From: Prinia subflava
Taxonomy: Eukaryota; Chordata; Aves; Passeriformes; Cisticolidae
Assembly (NCBI RefSeq): GCF_021018805.1
Contig: NC_086254.1
Location: 1,612,001-1,676,000, forward strand
Length of the DNA stretch: 64,000 bases
Direction of reading: 5' to 3'
Shown: piece after piece, positions 25,801 to 36,959 of the stretch
Numbering within the stretch: position 1 is the stretch's first letter
How the letters are laid out: each line of letters begins with the position of its first letter
Notes under the pieces: model-generated
What the model saw: the letters and a program-made list of their open reading frames with translations, nothing else
Told to the model about the DNA's origin: nothing
Database searches by the model: none
Translations under genes and position numbers: made by a program

Positions 25801-26345
25801 TGCTGCGGGTCCAGGCGCTCAGCAGGGGTGTGAAGTTAACTCCTGCTGCCCCTTTCCAAACCCTCAGCGCCTCCTGAACTGTTTCAGCTGCAGCCCATTA
25901 AAGCAGAAAGCTGCACTCCAGCAACACCAGTCAGCCTTCCTGGTTTCTTAAAAATGTTATGATGAGGGAAGTCATGAGAAAGTTATTTTATTATAAAATA
26001 TATAAAACTCTGTAGAGGTTTGTGGTTTTGGATTTTTCTTTTCCATCATTAGCCAGTTTTGAAGATCAAGAGGTAGAATTTTTAACAAAGGCCTAAATCA
26101 TGACAAGCTTTTAAGGCAGCATGAACTGTGGAATTTATTGAAGGAGGGTTTTGCCTTTCCTCCCTTGGCTTTTGCTGCCAGGGAGCCTTTCCAAATTTTC
26201 TGTGTCTGCTCTGCCCTATTGCCCCCTTGCAGGTGGTCTGTCCACTGCCACCAGGTCACTCACACCATGGTGGAGGGACAGAAGGGACCACAGGCACAGG
26301 GAAGATGCAGCAGAGAGGCAGAACTCCCTTCCTGGGCAGTGCCCA
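25801..26345. other. Unique non-coding stretch
   Basis: An AT-rich stretch at 25950-26110 leads into GC-richer sequence. The segment 26250-26345, just upstream of the next CR1 entry, may be a more diverged part of the same element. Confidence 0.4.
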
Positions 26346-26351
26346 GCCCTC

Positions 26352-26520
26352 AGCAGGCTGCCCAGGGAGGGGCTGCAGTCTCCTCAGCGGGGATATTGCA
26401 GAGCCCTCTGGACACAATGCTGTGCCCTGTGCTCTGGGATGGCCCTGCCTGAGCAGGGAGGTGGCACCAGGGACCTGCTGTGGTCCCTTCCAGCAGGACC
26501 ATCCTGGGATTCTGTGACAT
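26352..26520 (+). mobile_element. CR1 LINE 3' fragment, second subfamily type
   Basis: The text AGGCTGCCCAGGGAGGGGCT, GCAGTCTCCTCAGCGGGGAT, CTGGACACAATGCTGTGCCC, CCTGCCTGAGCAGGGAGGTG and TGGTCCCTTCCAGCAGGACC ending in GGGATTCTGTGACA matches the end of the CR1 ORF2 and its short 3' untranslated region. The encoded remnant resembles LPRE...SPS...IF..LDT. Its 3' region lacks the long GC-rich segment seen in other copies here, so it belongs to a different CR1 subfamily. Strongly truncated. Confidence 0.8.
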
Positions 26521-27000
26521 TGTCACAAGTCACAGCAATCAGACCGTGACAAGGCTCAGGATTAAGGATCCTGTGTTTAGTGTAGGCTCTCACTGACTTC
26601 CCACCACAGCCACGGGTGGCACCGCTGTCACCAAAGGGTGACGGTGATCAGCCTTAAAGAGCCCCACAGCCCACAGATGAAAAATCACCCGGTGAAAGCT
26701 GAACTCTTAAGCTCTGCTTTGCTCTAGACAGGAGGAATAAAGCAGAGGAAGGGAGGAAGGAGGTGTGTGTGAGTGTCCTGTAGCACTTTGCATCAAACAC
26801 AGCCAAGCCAGCTACTCCTGCAAGTCCCAGTGATGCCTTCAACCACCCTGCACCACAACCCTCAGGGCAGGGAGAGCCCTCCAGCAGCAACATCCTTCAG
26901 AAATGGTCAGAAAATTCAGCCCTGGACTCAGAGCCAAGTTCTAGCAACATTTAAAGCAGGCAGCTCCAGCTGGAGCAAGCATAAAAATGGGGCTGCTAGG
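26521..27000. other. Unique non-coding stretch
   Basis: No gene or named repeat seen. It ends at the long A run. Confidence 0.45.

Positions 27001-27059
<59 letters not shown>
27001..27059. repeat. Uninterrupted poly-A run, 59 bases
   Basis: Fifty-nine consecutive A residues. They produce a lysine run in the overlapping open frame (26773-27162), which is not a gene. The upstream flank (26770-27000) shows no recognisable retrocopy. CR1 does not make poly-A tails, so the origin is either microsatellite expansion or a tail of another retroposed RNA. The length may be inexact because such runs are hard to sequence. Confidence 0.97.
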
Positions 27060-27062
<3 letters not shown>

Positions 27063-29690
27063 GAATTCAGATCCAGATCTGTGTCCTGGAGAAAGCAGAT
27101 GGGTGCTTGGGCGTGGGGCTTGGCTTACCTGTAAACCATGCAGTACATCTGAAGAGTGGTAATTTTAGACTCACTAGCACCAGCAAAGGTGCTAGCAAAG
27201 GACTTTAGGAAATCAAAGGAAGGCCTTCAGGGCACCATCTGGCTGCTGCAAGGAGCCAGGGAGAATTCCTGTCCTCTTCATACACTCCACAGGGCCACTG
27301 CCAGCTCCTGCCACCCCCATCTCACAGCAACAGCATTTGTTTACTGCTGATCTAATCCACAAGGGCAAACTCAGTGTTTGCTCTCAAAGATCTGTCTTAA
27401 AATGCTACTATACACATCCCTTGGGTCACAGTGGTATTTTGAGTCTATTGCAATGGAGAGATGTTTCCTAGTATTGTCTGTATTTTCTACACTGTGCTGG
27501 GTCTTCTTTCCTGCAGACCTCCTGAAACACTGGGTGCTGATTTCCCAGCCTGTTTGGCACTGGGATATTCATGCTGTGACTGCTGGGGCTCCTCAGCCAC
27601 ACAGGTACAGGTGTGGCCATCACCTGAGCATGTCACAGCGAGGGCATTTGACTTTTGACTTTTTTTTTTAACATGAAGAAAATAATTTTAAGTCACAAAT
27701 CTAAGCAAATCATTGATAACATCCCCATGGTTTGTGCTCATTGCTGCTCATGTCAAGCCCAATTTACCTCTGATGACACTGCTGCACATAGGAGAAGAAA
27801 CAAGCGTGGTGAGGGTGTCCTGCACACCACAGGTTACATGTATAAAGCAGTAAATAATCACTAATGCCTTAGGTCCTGAGTTCTGAGGTGCTTTGTCTTC
27901 CAGTCAGCCAGCCCTTTGCAAATGAGTGCATCTTTAGTCTCCATTCCTGCCATGAGCATGCCTCAAAGTAACTCTAACCTGAGTCCGGCTCTCTAGAAAA
28001 CTTCTATGATATTTTGCTTTCTGTGAAAAATCCCTCTCTCCCTAACTTCCAGGGCCAGGTGGGACACTGAGCTTTCATGTAAGTACAGGAAAAGGAAATT
28101 CTGCTCCTTGTGTGGTCAATATTTCTTTGGAATCACTTGTGATTCAACCCAGTCAAAAGAAAACGGAGAGCCCAACTTTTTGTACTGCAAAGGAACTCAT
28201 TATTTTAGGAAGTCTTCTTCTCCCCTGAGGACTCTCAACATGAAATTTTGCCATGAAGCCACTGAGCAACCTCTTGCTGCCCCTTGGCCATATCTACTAG
28301 GCCAAGCACATCCAGCAGGCACAAAAAGTTTCTCTGAAGCCAGGGGCTGCCAAGAAGAACCATTCTGACATTTAATTTTTCCCCAGTGAATGGAGAAAGA
28401 TAGATTTTGGAAACAGATCAAAAGTCCACTGAGGGTAAAAAAATGACCCTGCAGCTCTATGAGGTTCCCCATCCCTAACATGGAGAGTTCCTGAAGCACA
28501 GCTCAGTGTCAGAGAGACGCCATCCCAGAACAAATGGGTAATGGGGGACAGCCATTTCCATGTCTGGGCAAGCAACACTTAAAAGGATAAACAAGGGCTA
28601 GCCACACAGAGGAGCACACTGGTTTCTTTTGCTTTCCTTGACATGGAAAGTGGCCTGCATGCCACCTGACACTCAGGGATCACTTCCCAGGCTATGGGAA
28701 ATGAGCTGGGAAAACACAAGCACAAACCTCCTGTGGTTTATATGTCTGCGTCAGGCGAGCCGTGCAGAATGCAAAGGCAAATCTTTCAATCCTCCCCTCT
28801 CCCCAGGCCTGAAAGGCCAGCACAGTGCTCCATTCAGAAGGGGATTTACCGCAGGGTTTGGAAAGCACTGAGTGCTAGACAGGAATCTTGCCCTGACTGA
28901 ACCTACTTATAAGCCCTGCCATTAACAGGCAGTGCTGTGGAGAGGTGGCACAGTGTGCACAGCACAGAGCTGTAAGTCACAGCACAGGTTTGCTGAATGA
29001 GCTGGGGACCAGCTGCATCCCTTTACTCCCTCAATAACATACTGATATGGGCACATTTATTTTCCTGTTGAAGCAGCTCACAGAATAAACGCGTGTCCCA
29101 TCCAAGGGGAGATTACTGGGAGAGCAGATGTATGCTGCACTGCAAACAGTAAACTTATGGAGCCCTAATCCAATACAATACAATTTAGTTTCATACAAAT
29201 CCCTTGAAGAAAGCCCCACAAACTGCTCTGCAGCAGCAGGGAGAGGAGCCTTGCTCGCGGCTGTGGCAGTGCGAGCCCTGCGCTTCCCCAGGCTGGCCCC
29301 AGCCCCATCTCTCTGAGACATTTGCACAGCCCGTGCTCAGCTCATCCAGCTGGAACCCAACACGCTCCCCCCACGGGAGACCCCGAGCCTCCCCTCCTGC
29401 TGCTAAAGTGCCTGGAGCTCCCGGGGCGAGCGCGCTGTGCAGCCATTAACAGCACCGGTACATCTCCTGCACACATCTGGGTCAGCAGCTCCCACACAGG
29501 GCAGGCCACGCAGGGGGGCAAAGGTGAGCCTGAAATACCCTGAAACATAACAGCAGTAAGGAACAAATTCATGCAGGCTCATAATGACAAGGCAAAAAAA
29601 GGAAATTGGAACTAGTGGGGCAAGGTGTAATAATGCAGCATTTAGCACCAGCAGCAGAGAACACCAAATCAGTATTTTTTAAGGGGCGAG
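27060..29690. other. Unique non-coding stretch, no gene seen
   Basis: I see no named dispersed repeat or credible exon. The interval 29210-29520 is GC-richer with some CpG (GCGAGCCCTGCGCTTCCCCA, GGGGCGAGCGCGCTGTGCAG). Open frames there have no family resemblance. Confidence 0.42.
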
Positions 29691-29705
29691 GCAAGGAAGC
29701 GGCTC

Positions 29706-29741
29706 GAGGGAGAGGAGGGAGAGGAGGGAGAGGAGGGAGAG
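29706..29741. repeat. 9-bp G-rich tandem repeat, 4 copies
   Basis: Four exact copies of GAGGGAGAG. The G-run spacing on the plus strand could allow a two- or three-layer G-quadruplex. It is embedded in a wider purine-rich region (29680-29860). Confidence 0.85.
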
Positions 29742-29929
29742 CTGTTCCAGTTAAATGGGCACAAGAGGAAAATCAATCCCCAGCCATGGAAAGCTCCAAG
29801 GGGAGGAAGAGGGGCCAAGGGGAGCAGGGAGGGGGTGAGATGTCACAGACGAGCACATTGGAGAGGTGGGATGAAGCAAATCCCTAAGGAGCATGGAAAC
29901 CCAGGAAGACATTGTGTTCAATTGAATAT

Positions 29930-30260
29930 GAACAGCTAATTTTATTGGAAATGTAAAGGTTTCCTGGTTTATATTCTTGGCTTTAAATCTTCATTGGGAA
30001 TCAGCAAATGGCATCGGAAACAAAACCCACCCGTCGCCAAAGGCAGCTCGCTGCAATCGCTGTCTTGCTGGATCTTGCTTTAAATAGTCAATAGCCCAGT
30101 GCTATGTCTTGTGCTGATTATTCAAGAGCCATTATGATATCAGTGAATGTCTCTGATTGCATTTAATTCAAGTAGGCAATATATTTTGAATTCAACTTGC
30201 TCTAGCAGTCCTCTGCTGTCCCTCCCCCAAAGTCTAACAGATCATTTAAAAGTGAGCAGG
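29930..30260. other. Repeat-free segment resembling a conserved non-coding element
   Basis: The segment includes GAACAGCTAATTTTATTGGA, CACCCGTCGCCAAAGGCAGC, TAAATAGTCAATAGCCCAGT, CAAGAGCCATTATGATATCA and GATTGCATTTAATTCAAGTA. Homeodomain-like and CCAAT/NF-Y-like words lie close to the CpG-rich block that begins at about 30.35 kb. This is inferred from texture only. Confidence 0.28.
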
Positions 30261-30579
30261 TCACATCCTGAGCTGTAGGTACTAACCATGCCATTTCTTC
30301 CTCTCCTAGGGGCTTTAAATCCTGCAACTGCTGCCCTGCCAGCGGGAGAGGTGACCCCACATTTGTCCTGCTCATCGCTGGCTAATAACCATTAGGGACA
30401 ATGGCGCGGCTCCCACCTGCTGCCCAGGAGGAGCGCAGATCGCTCCCAGCGGGATGCCAGCGCTGACAATCTCCTCTCCTTTTCATTACACGCTTTTGTC
30501 ACTCTCACACCCCCAGAAACTACTCAGGAGGGCTCTCGGGGAATTAAACGGCAGTGACAAAGTGGGTCCTACCCCCTCG

Positions 30580-31600
30580 CAAGTCAGCAAACACCGCCGA
30601 GGGCTGAGGCCGTGCCAACCCGCGCCGATGAAGCGGCACCGGGACCCCCCTTCCCCGTGAGGGGACGCGGGCCGAGCCCGGCCGGGGGACAGCCGGGACA
30701 CCGGCCTTGGCGGGGCAGAGGCTCAGCTCCCACAACGCGTGCTCGGGTCACTCGTTCACCGAGGGGCCCCGGCCCCAGCAGCACTAATGGGGCTCTGGAC
30801 CCCGCGCAGCCCCTGGTGCCGGTCGGGCTGCACCGAGGCCCTGCTCAGGGGAGGCCCCGCCATGGTCCGGGCTGGCGGACGGGGAGCCTCGGTGAGCCCC
30901 AGCCCGGAACAGCAGCCCCACAACGCCAGCCCGCCCTGGCGCGGCACAACAGGGTCTCTGCCCGCAACAGCAGCCCCAGGCGCAGGGCGCTGAGCCGCGG
31001 GGCCTCCGGGCTCCAGTTCCGCTGCAAACCCTCCATCCTCAGAGCCTTTGCTAAGCCCCTCGCCCCGCCCGCGGCAGCGCAGGCAGCTCCTGCCGCCATC
31101 CAGCAGCATCCCTGCCCCTCTCCAGCGCCTCCTCACATGGCAGGCCCGGGAAGGGAAACAAATCCTGCGGCTCCATTTGCGGTGCAATATGGGCTGGTGG
31201 ACATAAAATCAAGCGGCTCGGCTGTCCTGGCAGCCCCTCAGCCGATATAAATTCGCGGCGGCCGGCGGGGCCGTGCCAGCGCTCCGGCTGCGGCACGAAG
31301 CGCATCCGTGTGCTCACACCAGCCCTTTGTACGGCTCTGCTCGCGCTTCCCTGAAGCGGCAGCAGCCCAGCCTCGCACTGCAGTGAAGTATTAACTCATA
31401 CCCAACACAGTTTGTCTCCGAGGACCCTCTTGGCCCCTTCGTCATCCTGTGCTGACATTTTAATCGCGCTTTTGTGGGAGCCGGCTGGCAGTTTGTCATC
31501 AGGAATGGCGCGGCGAGGGGCCAGCGCGGGCTGCTGGCTGCGCGGCTGCCGAGGGGAGCAGCCCATTCTGACAGACTGAGCAATAATCTGAACTTACTGC
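30580..31600. promoter_or_regulatory. CpG-rich block (probable CpG island)
   Basis: This is the most CpG-dense stretch in the window, for example ACACCGCCGAGGGC, GGGGACGCGGGCCGAGCCCG, GCTGAGCCGCGGGGCCTCCG, AATTCGCGGCGGCCGGCGGG and ATGGCGCGGCGAGGGGCCAG. CpG islands in vertebrates usually mark promoters or exapted regulatory elements. The long open frames over it (212 codons plus, 143 codons minus) follow from high GC and scarce stops, and none resembles a known protein. A TATA-like box lies inside at 31245-31252. No downstream exon is recognised, so a gene start, a non-coding RNA promoter or an orphan island all remain possible. Confidence 0.7.
31245..31252 (+). promoter_or_regulatory. TATA-like box inside the CpG block
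   Basis: ATATAAAT (context CAGCCGATATAAATTCGCGG) is a good match to a TATA element and is the only clear one in the CpG-rich block. If used, transcription would start near 31275-31280 in CpG-rich sequence. A 24-codon frame starting ATGGCGCGGCGAGG lies at about 31505-31579 downstream. It is short and unrecognised. Confidence 0.35.
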
Positions 31601-31860
31601 GCTGAGCCTGTGGGACACCAGCCGGGCCGCTTTATCTTCTTCATTAAAGTGCGCTCAAAAAAAAAATCCATTTTCCTTTAAAGTCTCAGGAACAGATGGA
31701 GTAAAATTAATTGCGCCATTAAGTCCCGATAGACAATACCAGAGTGGTTTTCTTTCAACAGTGCATGTGTGTTACAAAGTGCTCTTCGTAAAAGGCAATT
31801 ACTGCAACATTTGCCATAAAATAAAGGTTGCTTTAATGGGCAATAAACACAGGCTTCAAA
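31370..31860. other. Segment at the CpG-block edge resembling a conserved element
   Basis: It contains GAAGTATTAACTCATACCCA, TGACATTTTAATCGCGCTTT, TAAAATTAATTGCGCCATTA and GGTTGCTTTAATGGGCAATA. CpGs retained beside TTAATTG and TTAATCG words suggest sequence kept free of methylation-driven decay. No repeat and no recognised exon. Confidence 0.28.
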
Positions 31861-32765
31861 TTTGGTATGAAATGGGTCTCCAAAGGGCGCTGTTATAGGC
31901 AGCTCAAAGGCACAACTGACTTTAGTATTTCTGCTCTGGCTCCAGCTCAGCTAGTTCAGAGAACAATGATTTCCACCCTTGGATATTTTCTGATGGAATT
32001 ATGTATGCCACGGCAGCTCACGGCCAGGCCCTGCCGTTCGCGGCTGGGCACTGGTGGCGGGGCAGGCCCCGGTGCTCTGCCAGCTGCCATCTGCCTGCTG
32101 AGACAGGGACCGGGAGGGCAGGACAGGGCCCGGCCAGCGCTGCTGCTTCTGCTGAGCCCAGAATAACAAAACCCCATTTCCTGACAGCGGATCCTTGCCA
32201 GTCTCAATTACCACTGGGTTTGTTTGATGCAAAGCCTGACATATTTATTTATATTTCTTTTTAACATAAAACACCCCGGAAAATGGATACCACATCCTTG
32301 CAAACAGAAGGAGGAGACTATAAAAATGTGTGTGGGCAACATTCAGAAGACAAGAAACAATGGAATTTTCTATGCTTTTTGCTCTCTGGGCACTAAAACC
32401 CAAACCCAGTCCTTACTGCGTAATTCCCCATCAAACAGTTTATGATGGCACTGCTGAACACAGCTTCTGAACAGGCTTGTCTGAGGTCCTGAAAGAAACA
32501 ACCCAGCAAATCTACATCATTTGCACCAAATGGTACATTGTATTTGTCAACTTAACAGCCAGAGTCACCCTGGGAGTACTACTTCATGTGTAGGCATCTC
32601 TGTCCTACAGAACCACTGCTGACAATATCAAGACAGATGCCTCACACACCCCACACGCTCTTCCTGCAAAAATCCCCTCTTCTGCCTGGAGCCCGTGTGG
32701 CAGTGCTGGGTGCAGCCACATGCCCACACACTTCTGGGTAGGAAAACAGGTTCTATCTCTGATTC
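31861..32765. other. Unique non-coding stretch
   Basis: The interval 32010-32160 is GC-rich; the rest is average. No gene or named repeat seen. Confidence 0.42.
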
Positions 32766-32950
32766 TTGCTCAGATTTATTTGAAGAGGAGGGGAAATAAT
32801 TTCAATTCATTGTATTTTCACATTCCAGTAATTACAAAGCGAGCATGACATACAAATGATCCATTAATTGAAATATGGGCTCTGTGAGCTCCAATATTTA
32901 TAGTGTAAATCCATATTTAATTAAATAAAGCCAATAATGCTCATTTCAAA
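32766..32950. other. AT-rich segment resembling a conserved non-coding element
   Basis: The text has ATAATTTCAATTCATTGTAT, CCAGTAATTACAAAGCGAGC, GATCCATTAATTGAAATATG and CCATATTTAATTAAATAAAG. Palindromic TAATTA, ATTAAT and TTAATTAA cores lie within 180 bp with no dispersed repeat. These are homeodomain-type words; conservation is untested. Confidence 0.3.
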
Positions 32951-35590
32951 GGGAACATTGAAGCTTTTTATTTAACCATGTAGTTGATGCTGTATGTGCT
33001 CGTTTCTCAACACCTTTCAGTAAATCACCGTGGTTGAGAGAGGTGGGGGATGAGGGGGTGTGGGATGGCTCCCTGAAGATCCCCCAAGGCCCCCAGCAAG
33101 CAAGTCCCTGCTGCTGGAGGTACTTTCCATCACTGTTACTATACACCAGTGCTGCTGCTTGGTAATAGCATCAGTCAGCACCTCTGACTGAGCAGCTTTA
33201 ATCACCCACTTAATTGCCTTAATCGCCTTTTACATAACTAAGAAATCACAACACTGCAATTGTCTGACTCTGACACACAGTAACATCAGGGGTGTGACAT
33301 TAATGACGTAATTATATTAATTGCCAGGAGCTAATGTTTCAGGATCTCAAAGTAACAGACACCAAGCCCCAAAGCCAGGGCTGCTGCTCCCTGAGCACTC
33401 ACTGGGTGCAGTGCAAAAGCCAACAACAGTGGTGTGGGCAAGGCCAGCCCAGCAAAATGGACTTCAGCACCCTGGCCACAGCAAGGCTGGCACCTCTCAC
33501 TTTATGTCATATATGTACACACACATTTCCATTGTTTTCTTTGATACCTGGTGTTGAAGTCACAGTTCTGAGCTAGCCATGACAATTACACAGTGCAGAA
33601 TTGGAAATGTCCCAGTTCAGCCAGGCAGCTCTGCTCCATGACAAGGTCTGAGTGCTGCTCCACATGGGATGGAGTACTTTTTACTTCCTTGGAACAGTTT
33701 TTCATAATTTTCATCAGATTTTACCATGATGACCTTTTCCTTCAGTTGATGGAGATTCAGATCTTTCCTTTATGGGAATGTTACCACATTTGTCCTTGCA
33801 GCACCATCAACCATCCCTGCTATGGTGTTTGTAAACTTTAAACACCAGTCTGTTCCTATTAGTGGTCAGCTGGCAACATTAACCACGTTTATTCCTTTTA
33901 AAACAAGGGACAGTGTGCTTAGGGTGGCCTTGCTCCAGTGCAAGCAGATACATATGTTTGCATAGGTGCAAGAAACCCACAGTTCTCTGCACTGACAGGC
34001 ACTGAGATGGTGGTTTGCACAATAAAACAAATTTGAGGGCAGCAACTGCCTGGGGAAAAGCCCTGCAGCCCTCAAACTTGAAGTGCAGGTTATGTATCAA
34101 CTCACACTGCCAAAGCAAAGTTTAAAAAAGGTTGATAGGTGAGTTTATCCCTGCAAACTTCTTCCTGGAGGAAGAACCATCTGGATCTCACAGCTAATGT
34201 AACACCAGCAGGGAGCAGAAAAGCCAACATAGAGTTCTATCATATGTTTGGCTGAACAGACAGAAATGCAACCACAGAGCTACACCTGACTCAGCTCAAA
34301 TGAACATTGCTTGGATGTCCCAGGAATGCACCACCAGTATTATGCATCCTGCAGCTACAGCCTTGACATGCCTCTCTATCCTCAACCCCAACACCGAGGT
34401 GTGAAGACAGAGGATGAAGACAACATAGAAGGAGTTATCTTTAGCCATCCACTGGATCCTCAGCGGCCTCAGCCTCCAATACATGTTTCCAGTTTGTACA
34501 GGATCCATGCTGGATTTAATCCTGTGCCTTCAGTTAGCCCTCCAGTGCGTATATCTACACTGGATTTTCTAAGCATGCAGTGCAAAGCTCACTCTGTCCT
34601 CTGGCAGAGCTCCCTACCCTCACTGAAACCCCAAGTAAGCCCCAAGTGATGATTCTACCTAAAGCTTCTCTTGAGGAAGCCTGTACAAAGTCAGTCCATG
34701 GTGTCCATCTGCACAGAGCTGCAGGGGGCTACAGACACCAGCTCTCCCTACCAGAAACTCAAATGTCTAAACTAATGATGAGAAAAGTCCTGCAAGATGA
34801 GCATGTGGCACCTGTGGTGGCACTGTCACTGTCCCCTTCAGGGTAAAAATCCCCTTTGCCATGTCCTGAAGCCAACATAAGCATGAATCCAAACCCCTTG
34901 AGTGTTTTGTTGGCAAAGTGACTTTTGATGAATAAATTCTCAGAGTGCAACAATACCTACAGGATAAACCCACAAAAGACGTGGAATTTCCTGGCCCAAG
35001 GACCACTGGGCAGGAATTGAACTGTGCACAAGATGGAATAGGAAGGCTGGTGGGTGTGGTCTCAGATCCTCATTACCTGTCCCTCATGAGAGTCAGCCAA
35101 GGAGTGGAAATATTCTCCTCTGAGGTTTTGGCACAGGGTCTAATCATGCATTTCACGGAAGAAACCCCACAGCTCCTTCCAACCCCATCCTGGCCAACAT
35201 CAGCACAGGAGACAAGCGGCTGCCTCCAAAAGTGGCTCACAGCAGTGAAGGGAGGTTTTATTGCTTCTTAAGTTCTATTTACAACTACTGCACCATCTCA
35301 AGAGCTAGAGAGGAGTCCTCAGTATGAGCTGCATGAAGTAAACAAGATGCTAAGAGCTTTCATGGCTTTTTAGTGCTAATGACAATTAATAATAAATGGA
35401 TACTGCAATATTCTACCCAGTGAAAGCTTCACAGGCATGCAACTTCCTGCAGCCCATGCTTATGGACCACTGACTGTGTGAAAAGTGAGGCAGGGTAAAA
35501 GTTAAGGAAGTTAAAGAACAATGACTGGGAGCAAAATAACAGGACCAAGGTGCCCTAGGATACCTGACATTTGGGCTGAGGTTTTCAACA
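32951..35590. other. Unique non-coding stretch, no gene seen
   Basis: No named repeat. The plus-strand 112-codon frame at 34311-34649 is free of low complexity but unrecognised, and I see no supporting splice context. The part at 33190-33330 is AT-rich with TTAATTGCC and TGACGTAATT words (CRE-like TGACGTAA at about 33304). Confidence 0.4.
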
Positions 35591-35591
35591 A

Positions 35592-35803
35592 AATCACAGA
35601 ATCCCAGACTGGTTGGGGTTGGAAGGGACCTTAAAGCCCATCCAGTCCCACCTCCTGCCATGTGAAGGGACACCTCCCACTGTCCCAGTGGAACAGGGAT
35701 TCCTATTGCTCCAAGCCCCATCCAGCCTGGCCTTGGACAATTCCAGGGATGGGGCAGCCACAGCTTCTCTGGGCAGCCTAAATAGGGCAGCCTTTCTCTG
35801 GTG
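35592..35803 (-). mobile_element. CR1 LINE fragment with clear 3' terminus
   Basis: Complement of a CR1 3' end: ATCACAGAATCCCAGACTGG, TTGGGGTTGGAAGGGACCTT, AAAGCCCATCCAGTCCCACC, then CCATCCAGCCTGGCCTTGGA and GGATGGGGCAGCCACAGCTT. The element is broken after about 210 bp. A small insertion (GTGGAACAGGGATTCCTATT) interrupts the usual text. Non-coding. Confidence 0.95.
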
Positions 35804-36229
35804 GCTGTGACAAGGTTGGTTTCTCTCTCTGCAGAGCTGAGTTGTTGATGCCCTGTCTCCAGAGCCTCACACACTCTCATGAGGAGCACTCTGAGATGGT
35901 GAAGGAGGTACACAGGAGAAAGGGAGCCCTACAGAAATGCCCAGGCCCTGCAGTCTTCATGCTTTGGTTTCTGAGCTTGTTAATGAAGTAAAAAAGGACA
36001 GGATCAAATGCCCACAAAAATAAACCCCAAATAAATCTACAGAACTCCCCCATCTCCAGAAGGGTCTTCACCTTTGTAGTTCTGCATTGCTGAATTCATA
36101 AATGTCTAATTCTTTATCCCTAGGAAGCTAATTATTATGAAAGGTCAAAATAAATAGCCACACTTGTACATAAAGCTGTTGTTAAAATAGAGAAGAAGAC
36201 AGCTCCAATTTACAGGCTATTTTGTTGTT
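35804..36229. other. Unique non-coding stretch
   Basis: No gene or named repeat seen. The last 130 bases are AT-rich. Confidence 0.45.
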
Positions 36230-36610
36230 ATAATTACAGAGCTCCCTTCGCCAGTGAGTTTGTAACCATTTGGTTTAATTATGAGCTGAGGGGAAGAGGA
36301 GGGGGAGGAAGGACAGCCGTGTCCCTTCAGAACAGCCTTTGCCCAGGTGTCACGATGGAGTTCGTTGGGGATAAGCGAAGTCAGCTCCCGTGGGATTCCC
36401 TAAATACTTCCCTAAAGACCACAATGCTGGAGCCGGGCAAGCAGCTACCAAAGGGTTAAGCTGCAGCCCATTAGAAATGTCCTTTAGTGCTGGGTCTGTT
36501 TTTGCTTACAGAACATTAGGCTCAGTGGGGCAGGCAGAAACTCCCGTGGTGCCCCCATTAAAAAAGATCAAGTCGCACATGTCGATATCACAGCTTCACC
36601 CATACTGTAA
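36230..36610. other. Repeat-free segment resembling a conserved non-coding element
   Basis: It includes CATTTGGTTTAATTATGAGC, CAGGTGTCACGATGGAGTTC, GGGGATAAGCGAAGTCAGCT and CATTAAAAAAGATCAAGTCG followed by CACATGTCGATATCACAGCT. It mixes AT-rich homeodomain words, an E-box (CACATG) and retained CpGs. Texture-based call only. Confidence 0.27.
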
Positions 36611-36691
36611 TTTGTCTGACAGCAGCCAGGGCTGCTGGGCCTGGCCAGGGAGGACCAGGCTGCCTTTAAAGAGAGAGACCCAAATCCCTCT

Positions 36692-36712
36692 AAAAAAAAA
36701 AAAAAAAAAAAA
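36692..36712. repeat. Poly-A run, 21 bases
   Basis: Twenty-one A residues. About 170 bases downstream lies a T/C-rich low-complexity tract (36877-36916). The pair would fold back, but both are simple sequence. Confidence 0.95.
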
Positions 36713-36876
36713 GTGGCCAGACAAACTGCTTAACAACATAAAGATGCAATAAACGTTCCTGCCACTCCTCCCCTCCCACTGGAAGTGGGATAAAGCCCAG
36801 CACAGTACAAAATAATCCCAGTAAAGGCACTGCCAGAGCAATAACAAAATGCTCTGGTGCAGTCAAAGCATCGTCT

Positions 36877-36916
36877 TCTTTTTTTTCCCCTCCTCTTTCT
36901 TTCTTTTTTTTTTCCT
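36877..36916. repeat. T/C-rich low-complexity tract
   Basis: CTTCTTTTTTTTCCCCTCCT followed by CTTTCTTTCTTTTTTTTTTCC. Polypyrimidine on the plus strand with no acceptor-exon structure that I can recognise after it. Confidence 0.85.
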
Positions 36917-36959
36917 TAATGCCAAAGGCATTAAAAGAGATGAAAACCACTCCATTGAG

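Noticed and set aside
30612..31250. 212-codon plus-strand open frame in the CpG block
   Set aside because: High GC makes stops rare, and both strands are open in several frames. The translation shows no domain.
34311..34649. 112-codon plus-strand frame without low complexity
   Set aside because: The translation was not recognised, and no acceptor/donor pair or neighbouring exon was seen.
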